The position numbers and the translations under genes are program-made. A stretch of DNA of 64,000 bases. It comes from Natrialba sp. SSL1 (GTDB lineage: Archaea > Halobacteriota > Halobacteria > Halobacteriales > Natrialbaceae). The notes below the pieces were generated by a model. That model was not told where the DNA came from, did no database searches, and saw nothing but the letters and a program-made list of their open reading frames with translations. Position 1 is the stretch's first letter. The number at the start of each line of letters is the position of its first letter. Positions 44,158 through 52,813 of this stretch are shown piece by piece. The stretch covers positions 89,317 to 153,316 of the forward strand of contig NZ_MASN01000041.1 of the NCBI RefSeq assembly GCF_001861355.1, written 5' to 3'.

Positions 44158-44259
44158 TCAGCGAGGATCGTACTCGCCCGCTACTCACCGAGAATCATAC
44201 CCGTTCGCTACTCACCGAGAATCATACCCGTTCGCTACTCACCGAGGGTCGTACGGGTT
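44152..44259. repeat. Four 27-bp tandem repeats repeating the vapC 3' end
   Basis: Units start at 44152, 44179, 44206 and 44233. The two middle units are identical and the outer ones diverged. Read on the minus strand each unit encodes Tyr-Asp-(Pro or Ser)-Arg and then TGA; the unit at 44233 is the actual vapC end (NPYDPR-stop). The first unit includes the TAA of the acyl-CoA ligase gene on the plus strand. 27 bases is nine codons, so all units are in the vapC frame. Confidence 0.93.
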
Positions 44260-44673
44260 CGTCGGCGTTGTGAGCCGGGCAATCTCGTCGATCCGGTCGA
44301 AATCATCGTCAAACGCGTACAGGTACTCGAGTTCGTTCGATTCCAGATACGCGACGAGACAGGAGTCGACGAACGAGAGTGCGTCGTCGGTTCGGAAGAC
44401 AGATTTGGCGGTCGCTCGCTCGTCCGGCCGGAGCGTGTCGATGTGGAACCGCGCGTTTTCTTCGACCCGGTCGAGAAAATCGACGGCTGCATCGTGACCA
44501 GCGTGTGTCGTGAGTCCGTTGAGTGTCTCGGCGAGCACGTAGTCGAGAACCACGGCTTCCGGGAGGGACTGGTCGTCGATTCCCTGAAGAATCGGCAATG
44601 CCTCTTCGTAGCTCGCATCTCGACGATAACTCGCAGCGAATAATACCGATGTGTCAACGACGGCGCGTGGCAT
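44239..44673 (-). CDS. vapC: VapC-type PIN-domain ribonuclease toxin
   Basis: 144 residues. PIN-domain acidic residues are visible: Asp in VVDTSVL at residue 7, Glu in LAETLNG near residue 48, and Asp in LSFVDSCLVAY near residue 103, with more at AFDDDFD. VapC toxins are metal-dependent RNases that cut tRNA or rRNA when not bound by antitoxin. Its start follows the vapB stop with no gap (TAA then ATG). Extra copies of its last codons lie downstream. Confidence 0.9.
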   Translation of the reverse strand: MPRAVVDTSVLFAASYRRDASYEEALPILQGIDDQSLPEAVVLDYVLAETLNGLTTHAGHDAAVDFLDRVEENARFHIDTLRPDERATAKSVFRTDDALSFVDSCLVAYLESNELEYLYAFDDDFDRIDEIARLTTPTNPYDPR

Positions 44674-44919
44674 TTACTCGAGTCCCCACGCGTCGTGATC
44701 GGCTGCCGCATCCGTTTTCTCGTTACCGTCATAGCCTGCGAAGTCGGCGAACGAGCCACCTTCACGGTGGACGACCTCGACTCGGACCGTTCCATCGTCC
44801 TCGACGCTCCATCGAAGCTGATCCCCGTCGTCGATATCGAGTTGGCGACGGATCTGGGCGGGAATGTTCGCCTGGTTTCCGGAGACTTTGCTCTCCGCAT
44901 CGACTCGATCCGTACTCAT
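44674..44919 (-). CDS. vapB: AbrB/VapB-type antitoxin
   Basis: 81 residues from ATG 44919. The N-terminal 45 residues form a swapped-hairpin AbrB-like DNA-binding domain (SKVSGNQANIPAQIRRQLDI). The C-terminal part is acidic and ends in DHDAWGLE, the likely toxin-binding segment. It neutralises VapC and probably represses its own promoter. A palindrome overlies the TATA box upstream. Confidence 0.88.
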   Translation of the reverse strand: MSTDRVDAESKVSGNQANIPAQIRRQLDIDDGDQLRWSVEDDGTVRVEVVHREGGSFADFAGYDGNEKTDAAADHDAWGLE

Positions 44920-44945
44920 AGGTATCACAAGTCGATGCAGGAACA

Positions 44946-44967
44946 AATATAGTGTGGTGGTACACTA
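44946..44967 (-). promoter_or_regulatory. vapBC promoter with palindromic operator
   Basis: On the minus strand a TATATT box lies about 27 bases before the vapB ATG. TAGTGT-GGTGGT-ACACTA (44950-44967) overlaps its upstream edge. The place fits steric block of TBP/TFB by a VapB/VapBC dimer. Confidence 0.55.
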
Positions 44968-45022
44968 CCGGGGCGAGCGCGTCCCGTTACGCTTTACCCC
45001 CACCGGGCCGAATCGTGGCTCA

Positions 45023-46519
45023 ATGACTGCCCAGACCGTCCAGCAGGGCGACCTCGTAACCGTCATCGGGCTCGAGGTCCACGTCCAGCTGGAAACCGAC
45101 ACGAAGATCTTCTGTGGCTGCTCGACGGACCAGACCGACGAACCGAACGAGAACGTCTGCCCCGTCTGTCTCGGCCTCCCCGGCGCGCTGCCGGTGCTGA
45201 ACGAGGGTGCCGTCGAAGCCGCCGTCAAAATCGGCAAAGCCATCGACGCCGACATCCCCGAAGAGACCCGCTTCCACCGGAAGAATTACTACTACCCCGA
45301 CCTGCCCAAGAACTTCCAGATCACGCAGTACGACGAACCGATCTGTGCCGACGGCGACCTCGAAATCTCCGTCGAGGGCGAGCGCCGGACCGTAACCATC
45401 GAACGGGCACACTTAGAAGAGGATCCCGGCAGCCTCCAGCACGTCGGCGGCGGTGGCGGCATCGACTCCGCCGACTACACGCTCGTCAACTACAACCGCG
45501 CCGGCACGCCTCTCATGGAAGTCGTCACCGCTCCCGACTTCCGCAGCCCCGGCGAGGTCCGCGCCTTCTTGGCTGAACTCGAGGAGGTACTCGAGTACCT
45601 CGGTGTCTTCGACGCGGAACGTGACGGGAGCCTTCGGATCGACGCGAACCTCTCGATCATTCCGGAAGACGAAATCGAGAGCGACGATGTGACGGAGATC
45701 GGCGAGGAGGCGCTGGCGGCGGCGAACCGCACCGAGGTCAAGAACATCTCGAGTCACAAGGGTGCGGAGAAGGCGCTGGCCTACGAGGAGACGCGCCAGA
45801 AGAACGCGATTCAGCGCGGCCGCGCTGTCGAGCAGGAGACGCGCCACTGGGACGAGTCCCGCGGGATCACGGTCTCGATGCGCTCGAAGGAGGAAGAGAA
45901 GGACTACCGGTATTTCGAGGAGGCAGATCTGCCGCCGCTGCGGGTCTCCCACTGGAAGGACGAGATTTCGATTCCGGAACTTCCCTCGGCCCGCCGCGAG
46001 CGCTTCCAGGACGAATACAGTCTGAGTGAGGAGGCTGCTTCGAAGCTCACCTCGACAAAGCAGGTCGCAGACTTCTACGAGGACATCGCGAGCGAGTTCG
46101 ACCCGGATCTGGCCGCGACGTGGGTTGCGGACAACCTGCTCGGCGAGCTCAACTACCGTGACATGGAGATTACGGGGATCGAGAGCCGTCTCGACGAGGT
46201 CACCCGACTCGTCGAACTCGTCGCGACGGACGAGATCACGGCGAAGAACGCCCGCGAAACCGTGCTGCGCTCGATGCTGGACGACGGGCGCACGCCGGAC
46301 GAGGTCGTCGCCGAAGAAGGACTCGGCAAGACGGGCGAGGACGAGGTGCAGCAGGCGGTCGTCGAAGCGATCGACGAGAACCCCGACGCGGTCGCGGACT
46401 ACGAGTCGGGCGACGACGGCGCGATCAACTTCCTCGTCGGCCAGGTGATGCAAAAGACCGGCGGCAGTGCAGATCCGGGTGACGTGAACCAGCTGCTGCG
46501 AGCCGAACTCGAGGACTGA
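45023..46519 (+). CDS. gatB: Asp/Glu-tRNA amidotransferase subunit B
   Basis: 498 residues from ATG 45023. It transfers ammonia to misacylated Glu-tRNA-Gln and Asp-tRNA-Asn as part of GatCAB. The family opening VIGLEVHVQLETDTKIFCG is present, with zinc Cys residues in CGCS and CPVC, and the central NYNRAGTPLMEVV motif; a helical YqeY-like tail closes the protein. No gatA or gatC is in the window. Upstream lies vapBC on the other strand. Confidence 0.97.
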   Translation: MTAQTVQQGDLVTVIGLEVHVQLETDTKIFCGCSTDQTDEPNENVCPVCLGLPGALPVLNEGAVEAAVKIGKAIDADIPEETRFHRKNYYYPDLPKNFQITQYDEPICADGDLEISVEGERRTVTIERAHLEEDPGSLQHVGGGGGIDSADYTLVNYNRAGTPLMEVVTAPDFRSPGEVRAFLAELEEVLEYLGVFDAERDGSLRIDANLSIIPEDEIESDDVTEIGEEALAAANRTEVKNISSHKGAEKALAYEETRQKNAIQRGRAVEQETRHWDESRGITVSMRSKEEEKDYRYFEEADLPPLRVSHWKDEISIPELPSARRERFQDEYSLSEEAASKLTSTKQVADFYEDIASEFDPDLAATWVADNLLGELNYRDMEITGIESRLDEVTRLVELVATDEITAKNARETVLRSMLDDGRTPDEVVAEEGLGKTGEDEVQQAVVEAIDENPDAVADYESGDDGAINFLVGQVMQKTGGSADPGDVNQLLRAELED

Positions 46520-46632
46520 GGCGGCCCCTCTGCGGAACGGCCGACCAGCAACACCCGACACCCGTTTTCACCCCCGCCCGCTGCTGTTCCGATACCCTGT
46601 GAGTTATTAGCGCTCGACGGATCCCTGTCGGT

Positions 46633-47652
46633 ATGGACCGCATTTCGCTGGGTAACGACGAGTTCGAAGGACACAACAACGCCTACGTGCTCGCAGACCC
46701 CGACAGCGACGCGCTCGCGCTCGTCGACACCGGAATCGCGACCCCGGATATCCGCTCGGACTTCGCGGACGGCCTCGCTGAACGCGGCTACGACTTCAGT
46801 GACGTCGACGACATCGTGCTCACGCACTTCCACGTCGATCACGCCGGCCTCGCCGGCGAGATTCAGGCCGAAAGCGGCGCGACGGTCTACGTCCACGAGG
46901 CCGACGCCCCGATGGTCGAACAAGAGCCCGACGCGCTCGCGGACCTCGACGAGCGCCGGCGTGCATACCTCGACGAGTGGGGCGTCCCCGCAGCGTCGCA
47001 GGACGAACTGCTCATCTTCCTCGACGCCTCGTCCGAAATCGAGGGCGAGCCTGCAGACGTGACGACGATCGAAGACGGCGACGTACTCGAGGTCGGCGGC
47101 CGAACGCTCGAAGTCGTCCACACCCCGGGCCACGCAGCGGGCCTCTGTTGCTACGAAATCCGGGACGGGCCCGAAACAGCCCACGCGGACGCCGTCGACG
47201 ACGGTGCCGAGGCGTTCGTCGGCGACGCCATCCTGCCGGTGTACACGCCGAACGTGGGCGGTGCGGACGTTCGCGTCGAACGCCCGCTCCAGCAGTATCT
47301 CACGGCGCTTCGTCGACTCGCCGACCGCGACTACGACCGTGTCTGGCCCGGCCACCGCGATCCGATCGAGGAGCCGACCGATCGTGCGCTGACCATCGCC
47401 GAGCACCACCGCGAGCGCACCGAGAACGTCCTCGACGTGCTCAGCGAGCACGGGCCGGCAGATGCCTGGACCGTCAGCGCTCACCTGTTCGGTGACCTCG
47501 AAGGCATCCACATCGTCCACGGTCCCGGCGAGGCCTACGCCCATCTGGACCACCTGCGCCACGAGGGTGTCGTCGAGTTCGATGACGGCGAGTACCAACT
47601 CATCGACGGTGCTGACATCGAGATCGAGCACGTCGTGACGGCCGACGACTAA
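46633..47652 (+). CDS. MBL-fold metallo-hydrolase with C-terminal winged helix
   Basis: 339 residues. Metal ligands are in HFHVDHAG near residue 63, HTPGHAAG near residue 164, GDAILP near residue 197 and VWPGHRDP near residue 240. The last 70 residues look like the winged-helix tail found in LACTB2-type MBL proteins (TVSAHLFGDLEGIH). Such proteins hydrolyse thioesters, RNA or other esters; the substrate here is unknown. It is convergent with the thioesterase gene. Confidence 0.9.
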   Translation: MDRISLGNDEFEGHNNAYVLADPDSDALALVDTGIATPDIRSDFADGLAERGYDFSDVDDIVLTHFHVDHAGLAGEIQAESGATVYVHEADAPMVEQEPDALADLDERRRAYLDEWGVPAASQDELLIFLDASSEIEGEPADVTTIEDGDVLEVGGRTLEVVHTPGHAAGLCCYEIRDGPETAHADAVDDGAEAFVGDAILPVYTPNVGGADVRVERPLQQYLTALRRLADRDYDRVWPGHRDPIEEPTDRALTIAEHHRERTENVLDVLSEHGPADAWTVSAHLFGDLEGIHIVHGPGEAYAHLDHLRHEGVVEFDDGEYQLIDGADIEIEHVVTADD

Positions 47653-47694
47653 GCAGCACTCAGCACTCGACCCGGGAGTCGAACGCCGCTGTCC

Positions 47695-48297
47695 TCAAAT
47701 TCCGTCCTGAAATGCAGCGACGGCGTCTCGGAACGCATCCGGGATCCGAATCGGTTCTTCAGTTTCGAGATCGACGCCGACGTGAGTGACTGTTCCGTCT
47801 GCGAGGATTGGCTCATCTGCTCCGTCCGCCTCGTCACCCGCATCCTCCTCAGTACCACCTCCTGCCACTGCGTCACCACTCACAGCGTCGTCCGACTCGA
47901 GTTCCGCACGCTCACGCCTGCCCTCGTCTCGCCCTACCCGTCGTACGCGGTACTCGAAGGTGACACTCGAGTTGCCCAGTTCGACAACGCGGGCCTCGTT
48001 CACCAGTCGGTCGCCAAACTGTGCACCCTCGCGATAGTTGAGTTCGGCGTTGACGACGTGGATCTGCCAGCCGTCGGCGACCATCTGGTCGTAGCCGTAC
48101 TCGAGGTCCCGGAGGTACGCCGAGATGGCCTCGTCCTGGAAGGTGAAGTACTCGCCGTAGAAGACGATGCCCTGGAGGTCGGTTTCGGCGAAGCGAACGC
48201 GGTTCTCGAAGACGGGTTGGAAGGTCCCGTTCGGTGTGTTTGGTGAGTCTGTTGTGTCTGTTGTGTCTAGCGAGTCCGGTGTGTCTTGGTCACCCAT
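47695..48297 (-). CDS. Hot-dog fold acyl-CoA thioesterase
   Basis: 200 residues. The hot-dog signature RVRFAETDLQGIVFYGEYF near residue 34 has the catalytic Asp of 4-hydroxybenzoyl-CoA thioesterase relatives. The first 25 residues are a Thr/Asp/Ser/Pro run encoded by near-repeats of GTTGTGTCT. A disordered Asp/Glu/Ala/Gly insert of about 40 residues splits the domain before the last strand. It would hydrolyse acyl-CoA; chain length is unknown. Confidence 0.85.
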   Translation of the reverse strand: MGDQDTPDSLDTTDTTDSPNTPNGTFQPVFENRVRFAETDLQGIVFYGEYFTFQDEAISAYLRDLEYGYDQMVADGWQIHVVNAELNYREGAQFGDRLVNEARVVELGNSSVTFEYRVRRVGRDEGRRERAELESDDAVSGDAVAGGGTEEDAGDEADGADEPILADGTVTHVGVDLETEEPIRIPDAFRDAVAAFQDGI

Positions 48298-48408
48298 GAC
48301 AGAGTGAGCAGTCGGAACGAGTAAAGGCGTACTGGCTCCGGCAGACAGGGAAGCAGTGGCTGGGAATGCCGGCCGTAGTGCTACCCGTACGGCTGCTGTG
48401 GTGAAGGT

Positions 48409-48543
48409 ATGGTCAGACTGTCGACGATCCTAATTCTCGTCGGTATCGTGCTCCTTATCGCACCGGTACCGCCGATCGGCGTCACACTGGGACCGATTGC
48501 GATCGTACTAGGGATTCTCTTGCGAGTGTTGACGGATCTATGA
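48409..48543 (+). CDS. 44-residue two-helix membrane protein
   Basis: ATG to TGA, 44 residues: MVRLSTILILVGIVLLIAP, then a short PVPPIG turn and a second hydrophobic helix ending RVLTDL. The turn between two helices suggests a hairpin in the membrane. It is too short for usual gene finders. Similar tiny hairpin proteins are common in haloarchaea. The function is unknown. Confidence 0.6.
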   Translation: MVRLSTILILVGIVLLIAPVPPIGVTLGPIAIVLGILLRVLTDL

Positions 48544-48670
48544 TGGATGGTAGAAAAACGGGTTGGACGTCGCCCATGCGCTGATCTGCTATCCGAACGG
48601 CGAATCGATGTCTGCCGAGTGTGAAAGTGAAAGCCACGTCGCTTTCCGCGTGTCGGGCGGAGGGTGCAGT

Positions 48671-49309
48671 ATGCCAACATACGATCGGCGGACGATACTC
48701 GGCGGGGCAGCGATCGCGGTCTCGCTTGGCGCAATCGGTGGCGTTGCCGGTGTCGGTGCGCAGGACGACGATGAGGAGCGCGAAGACGAGGACAGTGCCG
48801 GCGAGCCGGAGTTCGACGAGTGGTTCGAGGATGTCGACGAAGCGGTCGACGAGACGGGGGAGGACGAGGTCGAAATTGCCGTCGGAGCGGGTGACGATGG
48901 CCGTCGATTCGACCCCGAAGCGGTTCGTATCTCCGAAGGAACGACGGTCGTCTGGGAGTGGACCGACGACGGAGGGTCACACGATGTCGTCCACGATCCC
49001 GATGCAGAAGCGGAGGTACTCGAGAACGGCGGCGATACCGATGACGATGACGACGATGATGACAACGGCGTCGACGAAGACGATGACCTGGAACCCGAAT
49101 TCGAAACCGACCTCAGTGAGGAAGAAGGTCACACGTTCGAACACGAGTTCGACGAAGCGGGGACCTACCTCTACGTTTGTACGGCACACGAACCCGACGG
49201 AATGCGGGGTATGATCATCGTCGATGAGGATGAAGACGAAGACGAAGATGAGGATATGAACGAAACTGAAGGTGAAGATGAAGATGAAACCGGCGACAAC
49301 GACGGGTGA
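48671..49309 (+). CDS. Halocyanin-like blue copper protein
   Basis: 212 residues from ATG 48671. DRRTILGGAAIAVSLGAIG is a Tat-type signal. The cupredoxin domain holds the type 1 copper ligands His104 (GGSHDVV), Cys170, His173 and Met178 (YVCTAHEPDGMRG). A poly-Asp insert of about 25 residues (120-145) lies between the first His and the Cys, and the tail is an acidic Asp/Glu run. Halocyanins carry electrons on the outer face of the membrane. No lipobox Cys is present, so the protein may be free or held by an uncleaved signal. It is followed by an FAD oxidoreductase. Confidence 0.88.
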   Translation: MPTYDRRTILGGAAIAVSLGAIGGVAGVGAQDDDEEREDEDSAGEPEFDEWFEDVDEAVDETGEDEVEIAVGAGDDGRRFDPEAVRISEGTTVVWEWTDDGGSHDVVHDPDAEAEVLENGGDTDDDDDDDDNGVDEDDDLEPEFETDLSEEEGHTFEHEFDEAGTYLYVCTAHEPDGMRGMIIVDEDEDEDEDEDMNETEGEDEDETGDNDG

Positions 49310-49522
49310 GATGTCAGCGACGATGCGGACGAAAACGGGGCAACTACCAGCCACAACGACGAGGGCAGGCAGACCTCCGTTTCGGCGTGTGACCGGGTAG
49401 ACACCAGTCGCCTGACTGGATGAATACCGGGTGAGACACGAGATCAGACACTGCCGATCATATCGAGTCCCCTCGTTAGGTCGAGCGTTTATTTCCTGGC
49501 CGTCCAATGAGGAGGTAGTCAG

Positions 49523-50896
49523 ATGCAGTCGACTCCTCGAGTACTCGTCGTCGGCGGTGGCCTCGCTGGACTCGTCGCTGCCCGTCACCTCGCGGGCGGT
49601 GGCGTCACCGTGTCGCTGCTCGAACGGCGCGACACGGTCGGTGGCCGGGTCCGGACGATCGAGCGCGATGGCTTTCGCTTCGACCGCGGCTTTCAGGTAC
49701 TGTTTACCGCCTATCCCGCGGTACAGCGAGAACTCGATCTCGAGGCGCTCGACCTGCGAGCGTTCGCGCCGGGGGCGACGATCGCTCGGCCGGGCCATCG
49801 CTCGACACTGGCTGATCCGCTCCGAGAGCCGCGCGCGGCCCTCAGTACGCTGTTCAATCGCGACATCACGGCCGGTGACAAGCGCCGTGTGCTCTCGCTG
49901 TGGCGAGACCTTCGCGGACGCGAACGCGACCCTGACACGGTGTTCGCGGCCGACCGGGGCGAGGACATGACGATCGACCAATTCCTTCGCGACCGCGGGT
50001 TTTCGGATCGGTTTCGCGAGCGGTTCGTGGCTCCCTTCTACGGTGGAATCACTCTGGACCGATCGCTCTCGACGTCGAGCCGCGTCTTCGAATACACCTT
50101 CGCGGCGCTCGCATCCGGTTCGATTGCCGTCCCCGCTGCGGGCATGGGTGCTATTCCGGCACAACTCGCAGATCGCGCCAGAGCGGTCGGTGCGACGATC
50201 GAAACTGGATGCGAGGTTGAGGCGATTGAGTATCGACAGCGCGACGAGGCAGTCACCGTCTCGCTCGAGGACGGTGATGATGACAATAACGGCGATGGCG
50301 GCAACTACGACAGCGACGATAGCGACGACAACCACGACGGCAGAACAACCAACCGTACCGCCGACGCCGTCATTGTAGCGGCCGACCCGCCGACAGCCCA
50401 GTCACTCACTGGCGTGTCGGCAATCCCAACCGAGGGCCGAGCGTCTACAACCCAGTACTATCGGCTCCCTGGTCGAACCACGCTGGACACCAGTCGGCGA
50501 CTGCTGTTGAACGCCAGCGACGACGGCCCCGTCCACGTCGTTCCCCACGGCGAGGTCGCACCCGAGTACGCACCGCCCGACGAGACGCTACTGAGCGCGA
50601 CGTACCTCGGCCACCGCGAGGAGAGCGAGCAGGAACTCGCGGATCGAACGCAGGCGGTACTCGAGTCCTGGTTCCCAGAGCGAGCCGTCGGTGAACTCGA
50701 ACCGGTACACACCGACCGTATCGAATTCGCGCAGTTCGCCCAGCCGCCGGGTGTGTACGAGCGGTTGCCGGACGTGGGCGATCCTGAAGGGCCAGTGTAT
50801 CTCGCCGGCGACTACACGCGCTGGTCGTCGATTCAGGGGGCGATAGAGAGCGGGCAGCAGGCGGCGCGGGCGGTGCTCGAGGACCTGTCGAGATAA
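49523..50896 (+). CDS. FAD-dependent amine oxidase / phytoene desaturase-like oxidoreductase
   Basis: 457 residues. VLVVGGGLAGLVAARHLAG at residue 7 is the FAD-binding dinucleotide fold, with the following LLERRDTVGGRVRT and the C-terminal YLAGDYTRWSSIQGAIESG closing the FAD site. The substrate is unknown; relatives act on amines, carotenoids or protoporphyrinogen. A disordered Asp/Asn insert (about residues 251-278) interrupts the middle. It is in tandem with the halocyanin gene, 213 bases downstream. Confidence 0.87.
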   Translation: MQSTPRVLVVGGGLAGLVAARHLAGGGVTVSLLERRDTVGGRVRTIERDGFRFDRGFQVLFTAYPAVQRELDLEALDLRAFAPGATIARPGHRSTLADPLREPRAALSTLFNRDITAGDKRRVLSLWRDLRGRERDPDTVFAADRGEDMTIDQFLRDRGFSDRFRERFVAPFYGGITLDRSLSTSSRVFEYTFAALASGSIAVPAAGMGAIPAQLADRARAVGATIETGCEVEAIEYRQRDEAVTVSLEDGDDDNNGDGGNYDSDDSDDNHDGRTTNRTADAVIVAADPPTAQSLTGVSAIPTEGRASTTQYYRLPGRTTLDTSRRLLLNASDDGPVHVVPHGEVAPEYAPPDETLLSATYLGHREESEQELADRTQAVLESWFPERAVGELEPVHTDRIEFAQFAQPPGVYERLPDVGDPEGPVYLAGDYTRWSSIQGAIESGQQAARAVLEDLSR

Positions 50897-51030
50897 TCGG
50901 TGGTGACGGCTTCACAGCCGTAGGTTGAGCGCCCCTTCTGATTATCCGCGCGCTGCTCGGTATCAGGGGAGGGGCTGTCCCCACGTGGGGCCCGAGCGTT
51001 GCCAGGGCGTGGATCCAGATCGGACATCGT

Positions 51031-51945
51031 TCAGGATTCGTGCCACTGCTCGAGGGTGCCATCGTCGCGGAGCTCGACGACGAGCGTTGCCTCCTCGAGT
51101 GAGATTGTGACGTTGGCCCCGCCGTCCTCGAGTAGATCGACATCGCTCAGGTTCACCAGCGAATTCGAACCGAGGTGGGTCGCTGGCGGCGCGAGGTCGT
51201 GAGCGGCGTACAACGCGCGGACAGCTGGATGTGAAACGAGCAGTTCGGGAACTGGCAGCGGGTAGGACATCCAACACTCCTCACAGGCTGCTGTCGCGTA
51301 GACGGTGTCATACTGAAGAATGAATTCGGGAACCGCCTCGTACGGTAGAGAGAGGGTGGCTGGACCCCAGCAGTACGGACAGACGCCACGACGAAGCGAC
51401 TCGACGTGGGCTGCGTGTCGCTGGAGTACGAGATCGACCACCGTCTCGAGTGAGTGGTGGGCGGCAGCTATCGGCGGGACGGGATAGCCCATCGCAACGC
51501 CGTGGTCGGAACAGGAAAGTGTCAGCATGTGGTCGTGGTGACGGGCGAGCAGCGACTGGTCGCAGTGAGGGCAGGACGCGTCAATAGTGGTCTCGCGAGT
51601 CGTCGTCTCGTCGTACGTGCCAGCGCGGATCGCAGTTACGACCTCGAGTGCAGCGATCGTCGGCCGGTACTGTTCGCGTTCCTTGACGACGAACTGGTCC
51701 TGTAGCTTTCCGAGGTGGTAGCTGAATCGGCTCGTGTCGTCGACGCCGACCTGCTCACAGAGTGCAGTAAAGGAGAGCCACCCGGACGACCACGCCTCAT
51801 CGTAGTGGTCGGCCAGTTCGAACAGAATCTCGAGTCGCGTCTCGTCACCGAGGGCCGCGTACGCATCGTTGGGGACGGAATACTCCGGAGACACGACTCG
51901 CGTATCGTCTCCTGTCCGAATAGTTGTTGCGAACCTGTCAACCAC
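51031..51945 (-). CDS. Winged-helix regulator with zinc-knuckle domain, second copy
   Basis: 304 residues from a GTG start. ALGDETRLEILFELADHYDE near residue 31 starts the winged helix, with FSYHLGKLQDQFVV as the wing region. Cys pairs CPHC near residue 144, CPYC near residue 194 and CEEC near residue 228 are likely zinc ligands. It shares with the regulator at 13288-14301 the order winged helix, CPYC, about 30 residues, Cys-x2-Cys, then a His-Pro. It is divergent from the CPBP protease gene across 55 AT-rich bases holding the palindrome ACTTAAGT (51949-51956), and probably controls it. Confidence 0.85.
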   Translation of the reverse strand: MVDRFATTIRTGDDTRVVSPEYSVPNDAYAALGDETRLEILFELADHYDEAWSSGWLSFTALCEQVGVDDTSRFSYHLGKLQDQFVVKEREQYRPTIAALEVVTAIRAGTYDETTTRETTIDASCPHCDQSLLARHHDHMLTLSCSDHGVAMGYPVPPIAAAHHSLETVVDLVLQRHAAHVESLRRGVCPYCWGPATLSLPYEAVPEFILQYDTVYATAACEECWMSYPLPVPELLVSHPAVRALYAAHDLAPPATHLGSNSLVNLSDVDLLEDGGANVTISLEEATLVVELRDDGTLEQWHES

Positions 51946-52000
51946 TCAACTTAAGTGTCATACAGATAACAATTATTGCGTCAGGTTCCAACGACTCGGT

Positions 52001-52756
52001 ATGGCTGAGACAACCCAACAACGTGGTGGTACCGACACTTCAACTGACCGCTCCGGACGCACTCGGGCACTGGCCGTCGTCGCAGCGCTTAGTCTTGCAG
52101 CAGTGCTCGCCAACACCGCAGTCAGCGTCCTCACTGTGCGGATGGGCGACTTCGGCAACGAGAGCCTGGCCTTTGCACGAAATCTGCTTGCAATCCAGTT
52201 GTCGTTTCTCGTTGTCGGCGTCGGCTACCTGTGGTACCGACCGGGAATGACGGTACCGGTTCGGTGGCCGACTCGAGCCGAATTGGCTCTGGCCGGTGGC
52301 GGTCTTGTGGCCGGACTGATCGCCGTGGCGCTCTCGTTTGCCAGTACCGATGTAGTGGTGCCCGCTTTCGAGTTGTGGCCCGATTTCACGGCATATTCGG
52401 GGTACGGTGGCGCGTCGGTGTCGGCGTTGGTCCTCGGTGCGGTGCTCTCATTGCTCGTCGTCGGTCCCGTCGAGGAGTTCCTCTTTCGGGGTGTGATTCA
52501 GGGGCGGCTTCGTGCGGTATTCGGACCGGGCGTGGCCATCGGCCTCGCGAGTTTCATTTTCGCGTTCTTTCACTTCTATCCGATTCTCCTGCTCGAGGCA
52601 CCCACTGCGGTCATTGCCCACATGACCGTTTACTACTCCGTAATGGGGGCGATCTTCGGCGTGGTCTACGAACGGACGGGAACGCTCGTCGTCCCGGCGC
52701 TGGTCCACGGCGCGTTCAATGCCGTGCTGTTTCTCAGCGCGGTGCCGTTTGCGTAG
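52001..52756 (+). CDS. CPBP family intramembrane metalloprotease
   Basis: 251 residues from ATG 52001, the start that places an AATTATT box about 27 bases upstream. About seven membrane helices. The CPBP (Rce1/Abi-type) motifs are EEFLFRG near residue 160, FAFFHF near residue 189 and VVPALVHGAFN near residue 234. These are glutamate/His-based proteases within the membrane; substrates are unknown. In bacteria some cleave prenylated or bacteriocin peptides. It is divergent from a winged-helix regulator. Confidence 0.88.
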   Translation: MAETTQQRGGTDTSTDRSGRTRALAVVAALSLAAVLANTAVSVLTVRMGDFGNESLAFARNLLAIQLSFLVVGVGYLWYRPGMTVPVRWPTRAELALAGGGLVAGLIAVALSFASTDVVVPAFELWPDFTAYSGYGGASVSALVLGAVLSLLVVGPVEEFLFRGVIQGRLRAVFGPGVAIGLASFIFAFFHFYPILLLEAPTAVIAHMTVYYSVMGAIFGVVYERTGTLVVPALVHGAFNAVLFLSAVPFA

Positions 52757-52813
52757 GCGACAGCATAAAGTCGGGACTCACGGAGGCGACAGTAGCCGTC
52801 GACACTGACGGTG

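Noticed and set aside
44152..44259. The 27-bp repeats as a CRISPR array
   Set aside because: Units are directly adjacent with no spacers, are only four, and repeat codons of vapC.
48563..48670. Upstream extension of the halocyanin frame
   Set aside because: The extra residues precede a good Tat signal starting at 48671, so the downstream ATG is preferred.
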